From the NCBI RefSeq assembly GCF_000344135.1, contig NZ_BAOP01000015.1, positions 56,391-120,390 on the forward strand: a stretch of 64,000 nt of DNA, in the 5' to 3' direction. The notes beneath the pieces are model-generated. The model saw nothing but the letters and a program-made list of their open reading frames with translations. It ran no database searches and was not told the origin of the DNA. Below, piece by piece: positions 55,397 through 63,775 of the stretch (positions are counted from its first letter, which is position 1; each line of letters starts with the position of its first letter). The translations under genes were made by a program, and so were the position numbers. This stretch comes from Gordonia malaquae NBRC 108250. Its GTDB lineage: Bacteria > Actinomycetota > Actinomycetes > Mycobacteriales > Mycobacteriaceae.

Positions 55397-56394
55397 TGAC
55401 TGAGGTGCTGCCCCCGCTGGGGCCCGATTCGGTGACGTGGCGCTATTTCGGCGACTGGCGCGGGATGCTGATGGGCCTGTGGTCGGGGTCGATGCAGAAC
55501 ATGCACCCGAAGTTGGCCGCAGGCGTCTGGGACCACTCAGACTTCTTCGGCGAGCGTTGGGAGCGCCTGATGCGGTCGCTGTATCCGATCAGCGGCGTCG
55601 TCTTCGACCAGACGCCGGACACCGGCGCGCAGGTCCGCGACTACCACCGGACCATCAAGGGCACGATGAACGACGGCGAGCGCTATCACGCGCTCGACCC
55701 CGACGTCTTCTACTGGGCGCACGCCACGTTCTGGTACGGCAACATCCGCTGCGCCGAAGCGTTCGGCCCGCCGATCTCCGAGGCCGACAAACGTCGTCTG
55801 TTCGACGAGTCGCGTGCCTGGTACTCGATGTACGGCGTCAGCATGCGGCCGTGCCCTGACACGTACGAGGAGTTCCTCGAGTACTGGGACCATATGTGCC
55901 GCCGAGTGCTCCGCGACCACGAGGCCGTTCGGACCGTCCTGGACATCACCGTCCTGCCGCCACCGCCGTGGGCCGCGGCGTGGATGCCCGCCTGGCTGTG
56001 GAAGCGGCAGGTCGCCGTCGTCCAGCGGATGTTCCTGTGGATCACCACCGGCCTGTACGACGAACCGGTCCGCGAGATGATGGGACTGACCTGGACCGGT
56101 GCCGATCAACGGCGCTTTCGCCTGTTCGGTAAGGCCGTCAACGCGGGGATGAAGCTGCTTCCGGCTCGGTACCGCCGCCACCCGAGAGCTCGTGACGCCG
56201 ACGACCGTCTGACCGGCCGCGTCGCCGCAGACGCTCCACTCCTAGAGACCCCCGTCCGCAATCTGCCCACCGGCGCCGAGCGCGACAGCCCGATCCACTA
56301 CTGCCCCGTCACCGCCGCCCGCCGCGCCAACCTCCCCTGGCAGAGCAACACCACCGCCGTCGGGCCTCCCGCTACAGAAATCAGTTCCCGCTAA
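55396..56394 (+). CDS. DUF2236 protein (MpaB-type oxygenase family)
   Basis: 332 residues. Typical segments: GDWRGMLMGLWSGSMQNMHP, a haem/metal-associated HRTIKG, WAHATFWYGNI, YWDHMCRRVL and PAWLWKRQVAVVQRMFLWIT. DUF2236 includes latex-clearing oxygenase and MpaB-like enzymes with His ligands; the reaction here is unknown. The last 18-19 residues (from WQSN to EISSR) are encoded by a dispersed repeat at 56337-56434, so the C-terminus has been replaced or extended by that insertion. A possible operator overlaps the start. Confidence 0.83.
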   Translation: MTEVLPPLGPDSVTWRYFGDWRGMLMGLWSGSMQNMHPKLAAGVWDHSDFFGERWERLMRSLYPISGVVFDQTPDTGAQVRDYHRTIKGTMNDGERYHALDPDVFYWAHATFWYGNIRCAEAFGPPISEADKRRLFDESRAWYSMYGVSMRPCPDTYEEFLEYWDHMCRRVLRDHEAVRTVLDITVLPPPPWAAAWMPAWLWKRQVAVVQRMFLWITTGLYDEPVREMMGLTWTGADQRRFRLFGKAVNAGMKLLPARYRRHPRARDADDRLTGRVAADAPLLETPVRNLPTGAERDSPIHYCPVTAARRANLPWQSNTTAVGPPATEISSR

Positions 56395-56434
56395 TAGTCA
56401 GACCATTAGCGGGAATGGACGCCTGATGCGTGAA
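56337..56434. repeat. 98-bp dispersed palindromic repeat, copy 1
   Basis: It aligns without gaps to 56824-56921 with 85 of 98 bases identical by my count. The core hairpin is TTCCCGCTAAT-N9-ATTAGCGGGAA; downstream comes GACGCCTGATGCGTGAA. It overlaps the 3' end and stop of the DUF2236 gene. Confidence 0.85.
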
Positions 56435-56446
56435 CGCTTCGATCGA

Positions 56447-56734
56447 TCAACAGTCGCCGACGGTCCGCTCCGTGAGAACGCCCTCACGGGCCAACTTGTT
56501 GAACTTGTTGCCCCACCAACGCAGGAGCACCGCGACCGCGATCGGCCACACCAGCGCAGGCCAGAGCGCGTTCGTGTCGTTGTTCAGCCACACGATCGCA
56601 CCGGCGATCGCACCCAAGACGACCAGGCTGAAGAGCACGTCGACGATCCGACCGACGATCCACAACGGATGCCGGTACAGAGTCGCGTTCGCGCGCCGCG
56701 TTCGATCGGTCCGCGCTGTGTCGTCTGTTGCCAT
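56447..56734 (-). CDS. Small two-helix membrane protein
   Basis: 95 residues from ATG 56734, preceded by GGGGGAG. A basic N-terminal 25 residues (MATDDTARTDRTRRANATLY) is followed by two membrane helices (about 30-50 and 57-71). A short basic tail (RWWGNKFNKLAREGVLTERT) ends in GDC. No family is recognised. It is the only gene between copies 1 and 2 of the 98-bp repeat and on the opposite strand to its neighbours, like the small membrane gene at 26111. Confidence 0.68.
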   Translation of the reverse strand: MATDDTARTDRTRRANATLYRHPLWIVGRIVDVLFSLVVLGAIAGAIVWLNNDTNALWPALVWPIAVAVLLRWWGNKFNKLAREGVLTERTVGDC

Positions 56735-56823
56735 GTCTCTCCCCCACGAAGCGGTCACCGAAGATGCGACCAACGACCATCAAATCAGACGAAGCGACTC
56801 GTCGATGGACTGAACCCGCTCGT

Positions 56824-56921
56824 CTGGCAGAGCAACAACACCACCATCAGGCTTCCCGCTACAGAAGTCGACTCCCGCTAATTGTCAGACCATTAGCGGG
56901 AAGCAACGCCTGATGCGTGAA
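56824..56921. repeat. 98-bp dispersed palindromic repeat, copy 2
   Basis: Core TCCCGCTAAT-N9-ATTAGCGGGA. It is in the same orientation as copy 1, starting 487 bp further on. It lies in the intergenic space before the Pr6Pr gene (56975). No gene is seen in the rest of 56735-56974. Confidence 0.85.
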
Positions 56922-56974
56922 TCTCCCAGCGGCATTCGCCGCCATGACAAGGACCGACCAGTCAGACTGCACTG

Positions 56975-57598
56975 ATGACAGGTGACTCGCTCGTCGTCCG
57001 AGCGCTCCGACTCGCCGCCGGGATCCTGGGCGGCGTTGCACTCATCGTTCTTCCGATCCTGAGCTGGGACAACCCCGGATTCGGGCTCGGGAATTACTTC
57101 AGCTACTTCACCGTGCTCAGCAATGTGCTGGCGGTCGGGACCTTAGTGACCTGCGCTGTCGCCCCAGCGCCGGAATCACGGTGTTTCACGTGGATCAGAG
57201 GTCTCGCGACCACGTGCATGGTCATCACCGGCGTCGTCTACGCAGCGCTGCTCTCCGGGATCGACGTGCAACTGAACGTCATGTGGATCAATCGGGTGAT
57301 GCACCTGGTGCTCCCGATCGTGCTCGCCCTCGATTGGCTGCTGGTCCCCGGCGCCCCCGGCCGCAGGTCTAGGTGGGCGCAGTGGCTGATCGCGCCGCTC
57401 ATATACGGCGTGTACACGCTCGTCCGAGGACCGATCATCGACTGGTACCCGTACCCGTTCATCGACCCTCGCGAGCACGGGTACGCCGTGATGTCGGCGA
57501 TCCTCGTCGGAGTGTTCGCCGCGATGGCGCTGTTCGCTTTCCTCGTCGACCGCGCCGGAGACCGGAGCGCGAAACGGACTACAGCGCAGGCTCTCTGA
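56975..57598 (+). CDS. Pr6Pr-family six-helix membrane protein
   Basis: 207 residues with six hydrophobic segments (about 12-32, 43-62, 76-95, 106-124, 136-150 and 172-192). The signatures are NYFSYFTVLSNVLAVGTLV near the second helix and DWYPYPFIDPREHGY before the last, which characterise the Pr6Pr (FAR-17a/AIG1-like) group. The function in bacteria is unknown; some eukaryotic relatives hydrolyse fatty-acid esters of hydroxy fatty acids. It lies between repeat copies 2 and 3. Confidence 0.8.
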   Translation: MTGDSLVVRALRLAAGILGGVALIVLPILSWDNPGFGLGNYFSYFTVLSNVLAVGTLVTCAVAPAPESRCFTWIRGLATTCMVITGVVYAALLSGIDVQLNVMWINRVMHLVLPIVLALDWLLVPGAPGRRSRWAQWLIAPLIYGVYTLVRGPIIDWYPYPFIDPREHGYAVMSAILVGVFAAMALFAFLVDRAGDRSAKRTTAQAL

Positions 57599-57716
57599 GG
57601 TCGGTCAGACGACGAGTGCGGCGAGAATCGTTCCGATCAGGACCCGCGTTGCCGCCAATCACAGCATCGTCTGACGACGATGCGGCGGACGCCACGACAT
57701 CGGAAGCGCGGCGAAG

Positions 57717-58298
57717 TCACAGATGTCCCGCACCGCCCTGCGGCAGCCACTCGGCATAGTCGTTGGCGAGAAGGTCTCGCTGCACGCGGTCACGGAGAAT
57801 GACGTCGCCGCCAGCGTAATACGGGTGATACAACCACTCGAGGTCGTCAGCAGTGAGAATCACATCCCCCGCACCATCTGCTGCAACCAGGCGAAGCAGT
57901 GCGTCCACGGACGGAGAGTCGATCCTGACCCGCGCGACGTACACATGAGTCCAGGACTCACCTTCCGAGTCCGGCACTGACGTCCAATGATCGGCGGTCG
58001 GAAAGGCCCTCCGCAGCTTCTTGGTGCGTTGTACGGCGCGCGGCGTATCGGACCAGGCAACCGTCAGGACCCACACGAACTCCACGCCTTTCGAGAGCGA
58101 GGCGAGCAACGTGCGATGCCGGGACAGCAGTTCTTGCATGTCCGCATCCGACTTTGCGATGCCCCTCGAATCGGGCAGGCTGTGAAACCTGATCCAGTGC
58201 TCGTGTTGTCCGGAGCGAAGGAGATACCCGACTGGACGCTGGTCGCCCCACTGCTCAGTCCACATCCGGCCGAATCGCTCCACGTCGTTGGCATGCAC
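57717..58298 (-). CDS. DUF3885-like cytosolic protein
   Basis: 193 residues from a GTG at 58298. VGYLLRSGQHEHWIRFHSLP, then SDADMQELLSRHRTLLASL, followed by a second half with LEWLYHPYYAGGDVIL and RDLLANDYAEWLP. The first half resembles DUF3885 domains (WxRxHSLPxSK..., RHxTLL). The second resembles the DUF3885-associated tail found in immunity-like proteins. It is divergent from a DUF4303/HEAT protein 41 bp away and is in the stretch delimited by repeat copies 2 and 3. No ATG fits; the start is uncertain. Confidence 0.6.
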   Translation of the reverse strand: MHANDVERFGRMWTEQWGDQRPVGYLLRSGQHEHWIRFHSLPDSRGIAKSDADMQELLSRHRTLLASLSKGVEFVWVLTVAWSDTPRAVQRTKKLRRAFPTADHWTSVPDSEGESWTHVYVARVRIDSPSVDALLRLVAADGAGDVILTADDLEWLYHPYYAGGDVILRDRVQRDLLANDYAEWLPQGGAGHL

Positions 58299-58339
58299 CG
58301 CCGAAGTATCACACGCATCACCACCGATACCATCGGCCG

Positions 58340-59578
58340 ATGACGTTCGACTGGGTCGGTCTCCAGCACTCACTCCAATCTGACATCGTGCGGGCGGTCC
58401 GCGACCACGCCTCCGAGGGAACGCCGTACGGCGTGGCGGTGTTCGGCTTCTACTCCGACGGAACCGTGATCGCGTGGCCGATGATCGGCGTCGCCTTCGA
58501 CGGGTCCGATGAAGCGCACGACCTCGAACGTCGGTGGAACCCGCACGACTGGGACACCGCAATCGAATCCTCCGACATAGGCGACGAGTGGAGTTCTCGC
58601 CTGTCTACGTTCGCGACGACCGACCGCGGCAAGCGATGGGACGCCGCCGAGAAGCGATTCGAACGGGCCGTCGTCGCAGCGTGCAAGGCGGCACGCAAGC
58701 TGTTGATCGCCGACGTCCTCATCCCGAAGTCCGCACTCGTGGTGGCGATCGACGAGGGCGAGGAACTTGTCCCTCGTTGTCTCACTCGCTCCCAGGTGAT
58801 CCGCGAATTCCCTCATCTGGACGCCGAGGCCGCGGAACGCCGACGCGTCGCCGAACTCCCCGTCGGCGAACGGATCGCGGCCCTGCTCGACGCCATCGGA
58901 TCTGACGACGACGGGCCGTTGGATTGGGAGTCCGCTCCGCCACTGCTCTACGACGTCGCCCGCACCGACCGCACCCCCGTCGTCGACGCGCTGCTGCACC
59001 GCCTGCTCGTCGCCCCGGGCCGCGGGTTCGGATCACGTCACCTGTGGATCAGCGCGCTGTCGGACCTCGGTGCCGACCGGAACGACGTGGTAGCAGCCTT
59101 GACCGAAGTCATGCTCGACCGGACGAGTGAGGACAACGTCCGGTCGTCGGCCGCGGCCACGCTGTGCAGATTCGGCAGGCTTGCACTTGTCGCATCCCAT
59201 GTCGACGCACTCCCCGTTGACGGTCGACGAGCCTTCGCGACGCCGTACGCGTCGCCGTTGCCGGATCGACCCATCGATTTCGCGCCTCTGGAGGCGGTGC
59301 TCGCCACCCACCCCGACCTCGACGAACTCCTCTTGTCCGAGATGGGCATCAACCACGAGGCCGTCGGACCACGGGTCGAGGTCCTGTTCGGCGCCCTCGC
59401 GTCGCCGTGGCCGTGCATCCGTAGCCACGCGGCCTGGTCCCTCGTCTTCGCGCGGCTTACGCCGGAGCAGGAGAATCGCTACCGCCAGGCCCTCGATGTT
59501 CTCACGAACGATCCGTCTCCCGCGATCTCCGGCAGAGTCGTCGACCTGCGGGAGATCGTCGAACGCGACTGGCGATGA
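58340..59578 (+). CDS. DUF4303-like protein with C-terminal HEAT-like repeats
   Basis: 412 residues. The N-terminal 150 residues resemble DUF4303 (YGVAVFGFYSDGTVIAWPMI, ERRWNPHDWDTAIES, RFERAVVAACKAARKLL). From about 170 the chain is helical with repeat-like units: LPVGERIAALLDAIG, TPVVDALLHRLLVAPGRGF, LWISALSDLGADRNDVVAAL and VRSSAAATLCRFGR. DUF4303 is frequent among polymorphic-toxin immunity genes, but no toxin is present in this window. It is divergent from the DUF3885-like gene and ends 22 bp before repeat copy 3. Confidence 0.68.
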   Translation: MTFDWVGLQHSLQSDIVRAVRDHASEGTPYGVAVFGFYSDGTVIAWPMIGVAFDGSDEAHDLERRWNPHDWDTAIESSDIGDEWSSRLSTFATTDRGKRWDAAEKRFERAVVAACKAARKLLIADVLIPKSALVVAIDEGEELVPRCLTRSQVIREFPHLDAEAAERRRVAELPVGERIAALLDAIGSDDDGPLDWESAPPLLYDVARTDRTPVVDALLHRLLVAPGRGFGSRHLWISALSDLGADRNDVVAALTEVMLDRTSEDNVRSSAAATLCRFGRLALVASHVDALPVDGRRAFATPYASPLPDRPIDFAPLEAVLATHPDLDELLLSEMGINHEAVGPRVEVLFGALASPWPCIRSHAAWSLVFARLTPEQENRYRQALDVLTNDPSPAISGRVVDLREIVERDWR

Positions 59579-59600
59579 CTCCGTCGCGCGTCGCCCCGAC

Positions 59601-59669
59601 TCCCGCTACAGGAGTCGCTTCCCGCTAATGGATAAACCGTGAGCGGGAACAGACGCCCAGGGCGTGAAC
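59601..59669. repeat. Dispersed palindromic repeat, copy 3 (divergent, 69 bp)
   Basis: It aligns without gaps to the central and right part of copies 1 and 2, with 53 of 69 bases identical to copy 1. The hairpin arms are TTCCCGCT and AGCGGGAA. It lies between the DUF4303-like gene and the end of the MFS gene. Confidence 0.75.
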
Positions 59670-59678
59670 CTTCCCGGC

Positions 59679-60968
59679 CTACGCCACGTTCGGATCCGGA
59701 CGGAGGGACGCGCGGTAGCGCCAGAAGGCGGGGACGGCGAGCGCGGCGAGAACGGTTCCGATGACCACTGCGATGCCGCCGCCGGCGATCGTCACCGCGG
59801 TCCCGGCCACGGCAGCGGACGCGCCGTGCGCGACGTCGGCGATGCGCGGTCCGCCCGCGACGATCACGATGAACACACCCTGCAGACGTCCGCGGACGTC
59901 GTCGGTGGCGGCGGACTGCAGCATCGTCTGACGGAAGGCTGCGGACGCCATGTCGGCGGCGCCACCGACCATCAGCGCGACGACGACGAGCGGGAGGATC
60001 GGCAGAGCCGACCCGTGGGCGAAGAAGAGGAGACCGCCGGACACCGCGACCGACAGACCCCACACGATGATGCAGACGACAACGGCCCGACCTTGTCGCT
60101 GCACCCGGGACACCCACCCGGACAGGACGCCTCCGACAACGGCGCCCAACGGGATCGCGATGAACAACAAGGCGAAGGCGATGCCACCGTCCGACGGCCC
60201 GCCGAAGCTCTCGTGCGCCATCTGCGGAAACAGCGCCCGCGGCATGCCGAAGATCATTGCGATCAAGTCGACGACGAACGACATGAGCAGCACGGGATGT
60301 CCGCGGAGGTAGCCGAGTCCGTCGATCACCGATTTGAGGCCGGGTGTCTTTGGTCGCTGGTCTCCGGAGAGTTCCGGGACCAACGACGGCAGACCGATCA
60401 CGGCCCAGAGTGTGGCGAGCAGACAGATCGCGTCGACCAGATACAGCAGCGAGAAGCCGAGAACGGGGATCAGCGCGCCGCCGACGAGCGGACCGGCGAT
60501 CGCGCCCGCCTGCATCACCGTCATGTTGAGGGAGTTCGCGGCGGGCAGTTCCTCGGCCGGCAGGATGCGCGGCAGAACTGCCGACCGCGTCGGCTGATTG
60601 ACTGCGAAGAACGCCTGCTGGAGCGCGAACACCCCGAGCAGAATCCACACGTTGCCCCATCCCGCCGCCGACTGCACCCAGAACAGGATGCTGGTCGCGA
60701 TCAGGCCGACCGTGGTGACGAGAAGGATCCGCCGACGGTCGAAGACGTCGGCGAGCGCACCGCCCCACAGGCCGAACACCACGAGCGGTACCAGCCCGAA
60801 CACACCGGTCAGCCCGACATACGCCGAACTTCCCGTCATCGCATAGATCTGCGCTGGAACTGCGACGACGGTCAGCTGCGCGCCGATGACCGTGATGATG
60901 TTGGCCCACCACAGCCGCCGGAAGTGCGTGTTCGCCAGGGGCGTCGTGTCGGCGAGAAGCCTCCCCAT
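59679..60968 (-). CDS. MFS exporter, EntS/DitE-type
   Basis: 429 residues from ATG 60968 with 12 predicted helices. The loop 2-3 motif (GLWGGALADVFDRRRILL) is strong and the linker is PELSGDQRPKTPGLKSVI. FRRLWWANIITVIGAQLTVV at the N-terminus is typical of enterobactin/siderophore and drug exporters of the EntS family. Its ATG overlaps the pdxH stop by one base (TGATG), so it is coupled to pdxH. An in-frame TTG at 60995 gives a slightly longer alternative. The substrate is unknown. Confidence 0.85.
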   Translation of the reverse strand: MGRLLADTTPLANTHFRRLWWANIITVIGAQLTVVAVPAQIYAMTGSSAYVGLTGVFGLVPLVVFGLWGGALADVFDRRRILLVTTVGLIATSILFWVQSAAGWGNVWILLGVFALQQAFFAVNQPTRSAVLPRILPAEELPAANSLNMTVMQAGAIAGPLVGGALIPVLGFSLLYLVDAICLLATLWAVIGLPSLVPELSGDQRPKTPGLKSVIDGLGYLRGHPVLLMSFVVDLIAMIFGMPRALFPQMAHESFGGPSDGGIAFALLFIAIPLGAVVGGVLSGWVSRVQRQGRAVVVCIIVWGLSVAVSGGLLFFAHGSALPILPLVVVALMVGGAADMASAAFRQTMLQSAATDDVRGRLQGVFIVIVAGGPRIADVAHGASAAVAGTAVTIAGGGIAVVIGTVLAALAVPAFWRYRASLRPDPNVA

Positions 60969-61663
60969 CAGGGCTGCAGGCGTTCCACGCGCCAACTGTC
61001 GCCGTCGCGAATCGCGCGAGCCCGGTTGTGAAGGCGATCTGCACGGCCCTGCCAGAATTCGACGACGTCGGGCTCAATCCGGTAACCGCCCCACTGCTCG
61101 GGCACAGGGACGGTCGTCGACGACAACGGTCCGCCGAATTCGTCGGACACCGCGGCCGCGGCCGCTTCGAGCGCGTCGCGGGAGGCGATCGGACGCGACT
61201 GGTCAGACGTCGTCGCCGACAGCTGGGACCCACGCGGGCGAGAGTTCCAGTACGCCTGCGTCTCCGCCGGATCCACCTTCACCACGCGTCCACGGACGTG
61301 GATCTGCCGTTCCATCGCGATCCACGGGAACGTCGCCGAGGCGTACGGATGAGCGGCGATCGCCCGGCCCTTGTCGGAGTCGTAGCCGGTGAAGAACACG
61401 ATCCCGGCGTCGGAGACGCCCTTGCACAGAACCGTGCGGGTGGCCGGGCGGCCGTCGGCGTCGACTGTTCCGACGATCATCGCGTTCGGTTCGACGACAC
61501 CCGCGGCGATCGCGTCCGCCAGCCACGCGTCGAACAGGGAGCGCCACGGCGGATCGCCCACCAGCCAGGACGGATCGAGATTCGCTGCGACGCCGTCCTT
61601 CCCCGTCGGGTCGGCGGCGCCGTATCCGACGCGCATGCTCGGCAGATCCACTTCGTCGTTCAC
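60968..61663 (-). CDS. pdxH: Pyridoxamine 5'-phosphate oxidase
   Basis: 231 residues. FMN and substrate motifs: MIVGTVDADGRPATRTVLCK, VFFTGYDSDKGRAI, FPWIAMERQIHVRGRV, YWNSRPRGSQLSA and the C-terminal PDVVEFWQGRADRLHNRA (the PLP-binding RxH). It oxidises pyridoxine and pyridoxamine phosphate to PLP. It is upstream of and overlapping the MFS gene. The preceding gene, a hypothetical, is 19 bp upstream and on the same strand. Confidence 0.95.
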   Translation of the reverse strand: MNDEVDLPSMRVGYGAADPTGKDGVAANLDPSWLVGDPPWRSLFDAWLADAIAAGVVEPNAMIVGTVDADGRPATRTVLCKGVSDAGIVFFTGYDSDKGRAIAAHPYASATFPWIAMERQIHVRGRVVKVDPAETQAYWNSRPRGSQLSATTSDQSRPIASRDALEAAAAAVSDEFGGPLSSTTVPVPEQWGGYRIEPDVVEFWQGRADRLHNRARAIRDGDSWRVERLQP

Positions 61664-61682
61664 GCCTGCGATGCTATTCGCC

Positions 61683-62210
61683 TCAGCGACGGGCCCTCGT
61701 GCCGACGCCTTCGGGGAAGGGCCACGGCATGGTCACCGATCTCCCGGCCGGCAGTGACGACCAGGTGCGGGAGAAGTCGTCGTATCGGTCGTAGACCTTC
61801 TGCAGGAGCTCATTGCTCTCACCGGACGCGGCCTCCGTGCCCGGCCACGCGGGATCGGGGCGCCGACGTCCGCGCGCGACTTCCCACAGGGCGACGGTCA
61901 GCGACGCCAGCCGCTCCGACTTCGCCATGTCGGCCGACTCCGACTCCGTCGGGGCACGACGATTCTTCGTGGCCTTCCGCTTCACGGCGGGGTCGGCTGC
62001 CCAGAACATCCCGTCGTCGCCGTCAGCCGCGGCCAGCCGCCCGTACACGCCTCCGCGGATTCTCCATTCGGTCTCGACGATCAGGTGCGCGACGTCGTGC
62101 GGCACCGCGTCGTGAAACCCCGGTCCGTTGCGCGGGGCGAGTGCGTGCCCGACATCGCGGTGAACCGCGATCTCGTAGCGTCCGGCGAGTTTGGTGAACG
62201 TGATCTCCAT
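61683..62210 (-). CDS. Hypothetical protein
   Basis: 175 residues from ATG 62210 (an ATG at 62231 is possible). The beginning MEITFTKLAGRYEIAVHRD is followed by VPHDVAHLIVETEWRIRGGV with a DVAH histidine. The middle is charged and rich in Lys/Arg (KRKATKNRRAPTESESADMA). SRTWSSLPAGRSVTMPWPFP closes the chain. No membrane helix or signal peptide. It is on the pdxH strand with a 19-bp gap, so possibly cotranscribed. I do not recognise the family. Confidence 0.65.
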   Translation of the reverse strand: MEITFTKLAGRYEIAVHRDVGHALAPRNGPGFHDAVPHDVAHLIVETEWRIRGGVYGRLAAADGDDGMFWAADPAVKRKATKNRRAPTESESADMAKSERLASLTVALWEVARGRRRPDPAWPGTEAASGESNELLQKVYDRYDDFSRTWSSLPAGRSVTMPWPFPEGVGTRARR

Positions 62211-62253
62211 GAGTCGTTGATCGTCACCCATCCGACGCGGTGGAGCAACCGAT

Positions 62254-63714
62254 TTACACGACGAGCCGACCCGCCAAGTCGACGTCCGCCGAAGCCGTGA
62301 CGGCATCGACGCCTACCGACCGACGGTACGCCAGCCCGACTGTTCGGATCCCGGTCACGAGATGGTCGATGGGCAGCGTGTACGGAATGCGGATGTGGCT
62401 CTCGAGACCTCCGTCGGGACCGAAGGAGCTTCCAGGCGTCAGCCGGACTCCGAGTCCGGCCGCCGCCGCGGCGGTGACCGTCGCGACGGGCCTGGGCAGG
62501 TGAACCCACAAAGTGAGTCCTCCGACGCCGCGGACCGTCGTCGCGCCCGGAAGGTACTCGTCGATCGATGCGAGTGCCGCGGCACGGGCGAGGCGCAGTC
62601 CGTCGAGGCGCGCGGGAAGGAAGTCGTCGAGGTGATCGAGCGCGTACTGCGCCGCGAACTGTTCCATCACCGCCCCGCCGAGGTCGAGCTCGTATCGGGC
62701 CAGGACGTACGGATCCGGTGGTGTCTCAGTGCGGATCCAACCGACGCGCAGTCCGGCCCACACAGTCTTGCTGGCCGACCCGAGGGTGATGACCTGCGCG
62801 CCGCGCGGCGCGAACGCGGCGACCGGCGGTGGGGCGTCCTCGTCGAGTCCGATCTCGACCATCGTCTCGTCGATCACCAACGGCACGCGGTGTCGCGCCG
62901 CGATCTCGGCGAGCCGACGACGTCCCTCGACATCGAGCAGGAGACCTGTCGGATTGTGGAAGTCGGGAATCATGAAGATCAGACTCGGCCGCTGCAGTCG
63001 GACGATCGATTCGAGGTGGTCGAGGTCCCACCCCGACTCCGAGTCCAACGGAAGCGCGACCGGTCGTGCTCGGTGTCGGGCCAGCGCCAGGATGGTCCCG
63101 TGGTGGGTCGGCTGTTCCACCACCACTCGATCTCCCGGCGACACGTGGATGTCCAGGACCAGGCGCAACGCGTGCTGGGCGCCTGAGGTCACGAGGATCT
63201 GCTCCGGCGTCGTCGGCAGTCCACGTTCGCAGTAGCGCCGGGCGATCGTCTCGGTGAGCGCGCGCAGTCCGTTCGGATACAACCCGGTGCCTGTCAGATA
63301 CGTGGGCGCGCACTCGAGCGCGTGCCGATAGCCGTCGTGGACGACCTGGTCGGGAGCCGCAGGCGCCGCGATGTTGAGCTTGCACATGTCGGCCTCGGCG
63401 CCGATCTCGAACGGCTCTGCCGGCACCGCCACCGGCAGGCTCAACACACTCCGCGCCCCTTGGCGAGAGTTGAGATGACCGGACTCGCGCAGCGTCGAGT
63501 ACGCGCCGGCGACTGTCGTCCGAGAGACGTCGAGCGCTTGCGCCAACGTCCGCTCACTCGGCACTGCCGTCCCCACGGCGACACGTCCGTCGAGGAGGAG
63601 GACTCGCACCGCGTCGGCCAGCGCGAGGTAGGCGGGCCGCGGACCGTCCGGCCGCCACGCTCCGAGTCGCTTGGCGAGGGTGTGCGCGCTGATGGAGCCA
63701 GTGGCCGTGATCAT
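62254..63714 (-). CDS. MocR-type (GntR/aminotransferase) transcriptional regulator, YczR-like
   Basis: 486 residues. The N-terminal winged helix (AYLALADAVRVLLLDGRVAV, PSERTLAQALDVSRTTVAGA) spans about 25-85. The aminotransferase domain from about 120 has GLYPNGLRALTETIARRY, VTSGAQHALRLVLD, FMIPDFHNPTGLLL and GSASKTVWAGLRVGW with the PLP lysine. Such regulators sense PLP or an amino acid and are often divergent from their target. Here the target is a YczE-like membrane protein starting 61 bp away, the arrangement described for yczR/yczE. ATG 63714. Confidence 0.9.
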   Translation of the reverse strand: MITATGSISAHTLAKRLGAWRPDGPRPAYLALADAVRVLLLDGRVAVGTAVPSERTLAQALDVSRTTVAGAYSTLRESGHLNSRQGARSVLSLPVAVPAEPFEIGAEADMCKLNIAAPAAPDQVVHDGYRHALECAPTYLTGTGLYPNGLRALTETIARRYCERGLPTTPEQILVTSGAQHALRLVLDIHVSPGDRVVVEQPTHHGTILALARHRARPVALPLDSESGWDLDHLESIVRLQRPSLIFMIPDFHNPTGLLLDVEGRRRLAEIAARHRVPLVIDETMVEIGLDEDAPPPVAAFAPRGAQVITLGSASKTVWAGLRVGWIRTETPPDPYVLARYELDLGGAVMEQFAAQYALDHLDDFLPARLDGLRLARAAALASIDEYLPGATTVRGVGGLTLWVHLPRPVATVTAAAAAGLGVRLTPGSSFGPDGGLESHIRIPYTLPIDHLVTGIRTVGLAYRRSVGVDAVTASADVDLAGRLVV

Positions 63715-63718
63715 AGGG

Positions 63719-63756
63719 CCAGTGTCCCCCAACTGGCTATGGATTACCAGTCCAGT
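63719..63756. promoter_or_regulatory. Candidate MocR operator in the divergent intergenic region
   Basis: Four pentamers lie within 38 bp: CCAGT (63719), ACTGG (63732), CCAGT (63747) and CCAGT (63752). They form two inverted pairs, the second being ACTGG-N10-CCAGT, the size typical of MocR operators. The pattern lies between the MocR start (63714) and the YczE-like start (63776). Confidence 0.6.
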
Positions 63757-63775
63757 ACGCCGGAGGATTGTGGAC

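Noticed and set aside
56426..56881. Plus-strand frame of 151 residues ending in repeat copy 2
   Set aside because: Its end mirrors the DUF2236 C-terminus only because both run through the repeat; the opposite-strand gene has a good ribosome-binding site and membrane helices.
57599..57716. Terminator between the Pr6Pr gene and the DUF3885-like gene
   Set aside because: TCAGACGA and TCGTCTGA are complementary but about 50 bp apart with no compact stem; nothing else is seen in this 118-bp gap.
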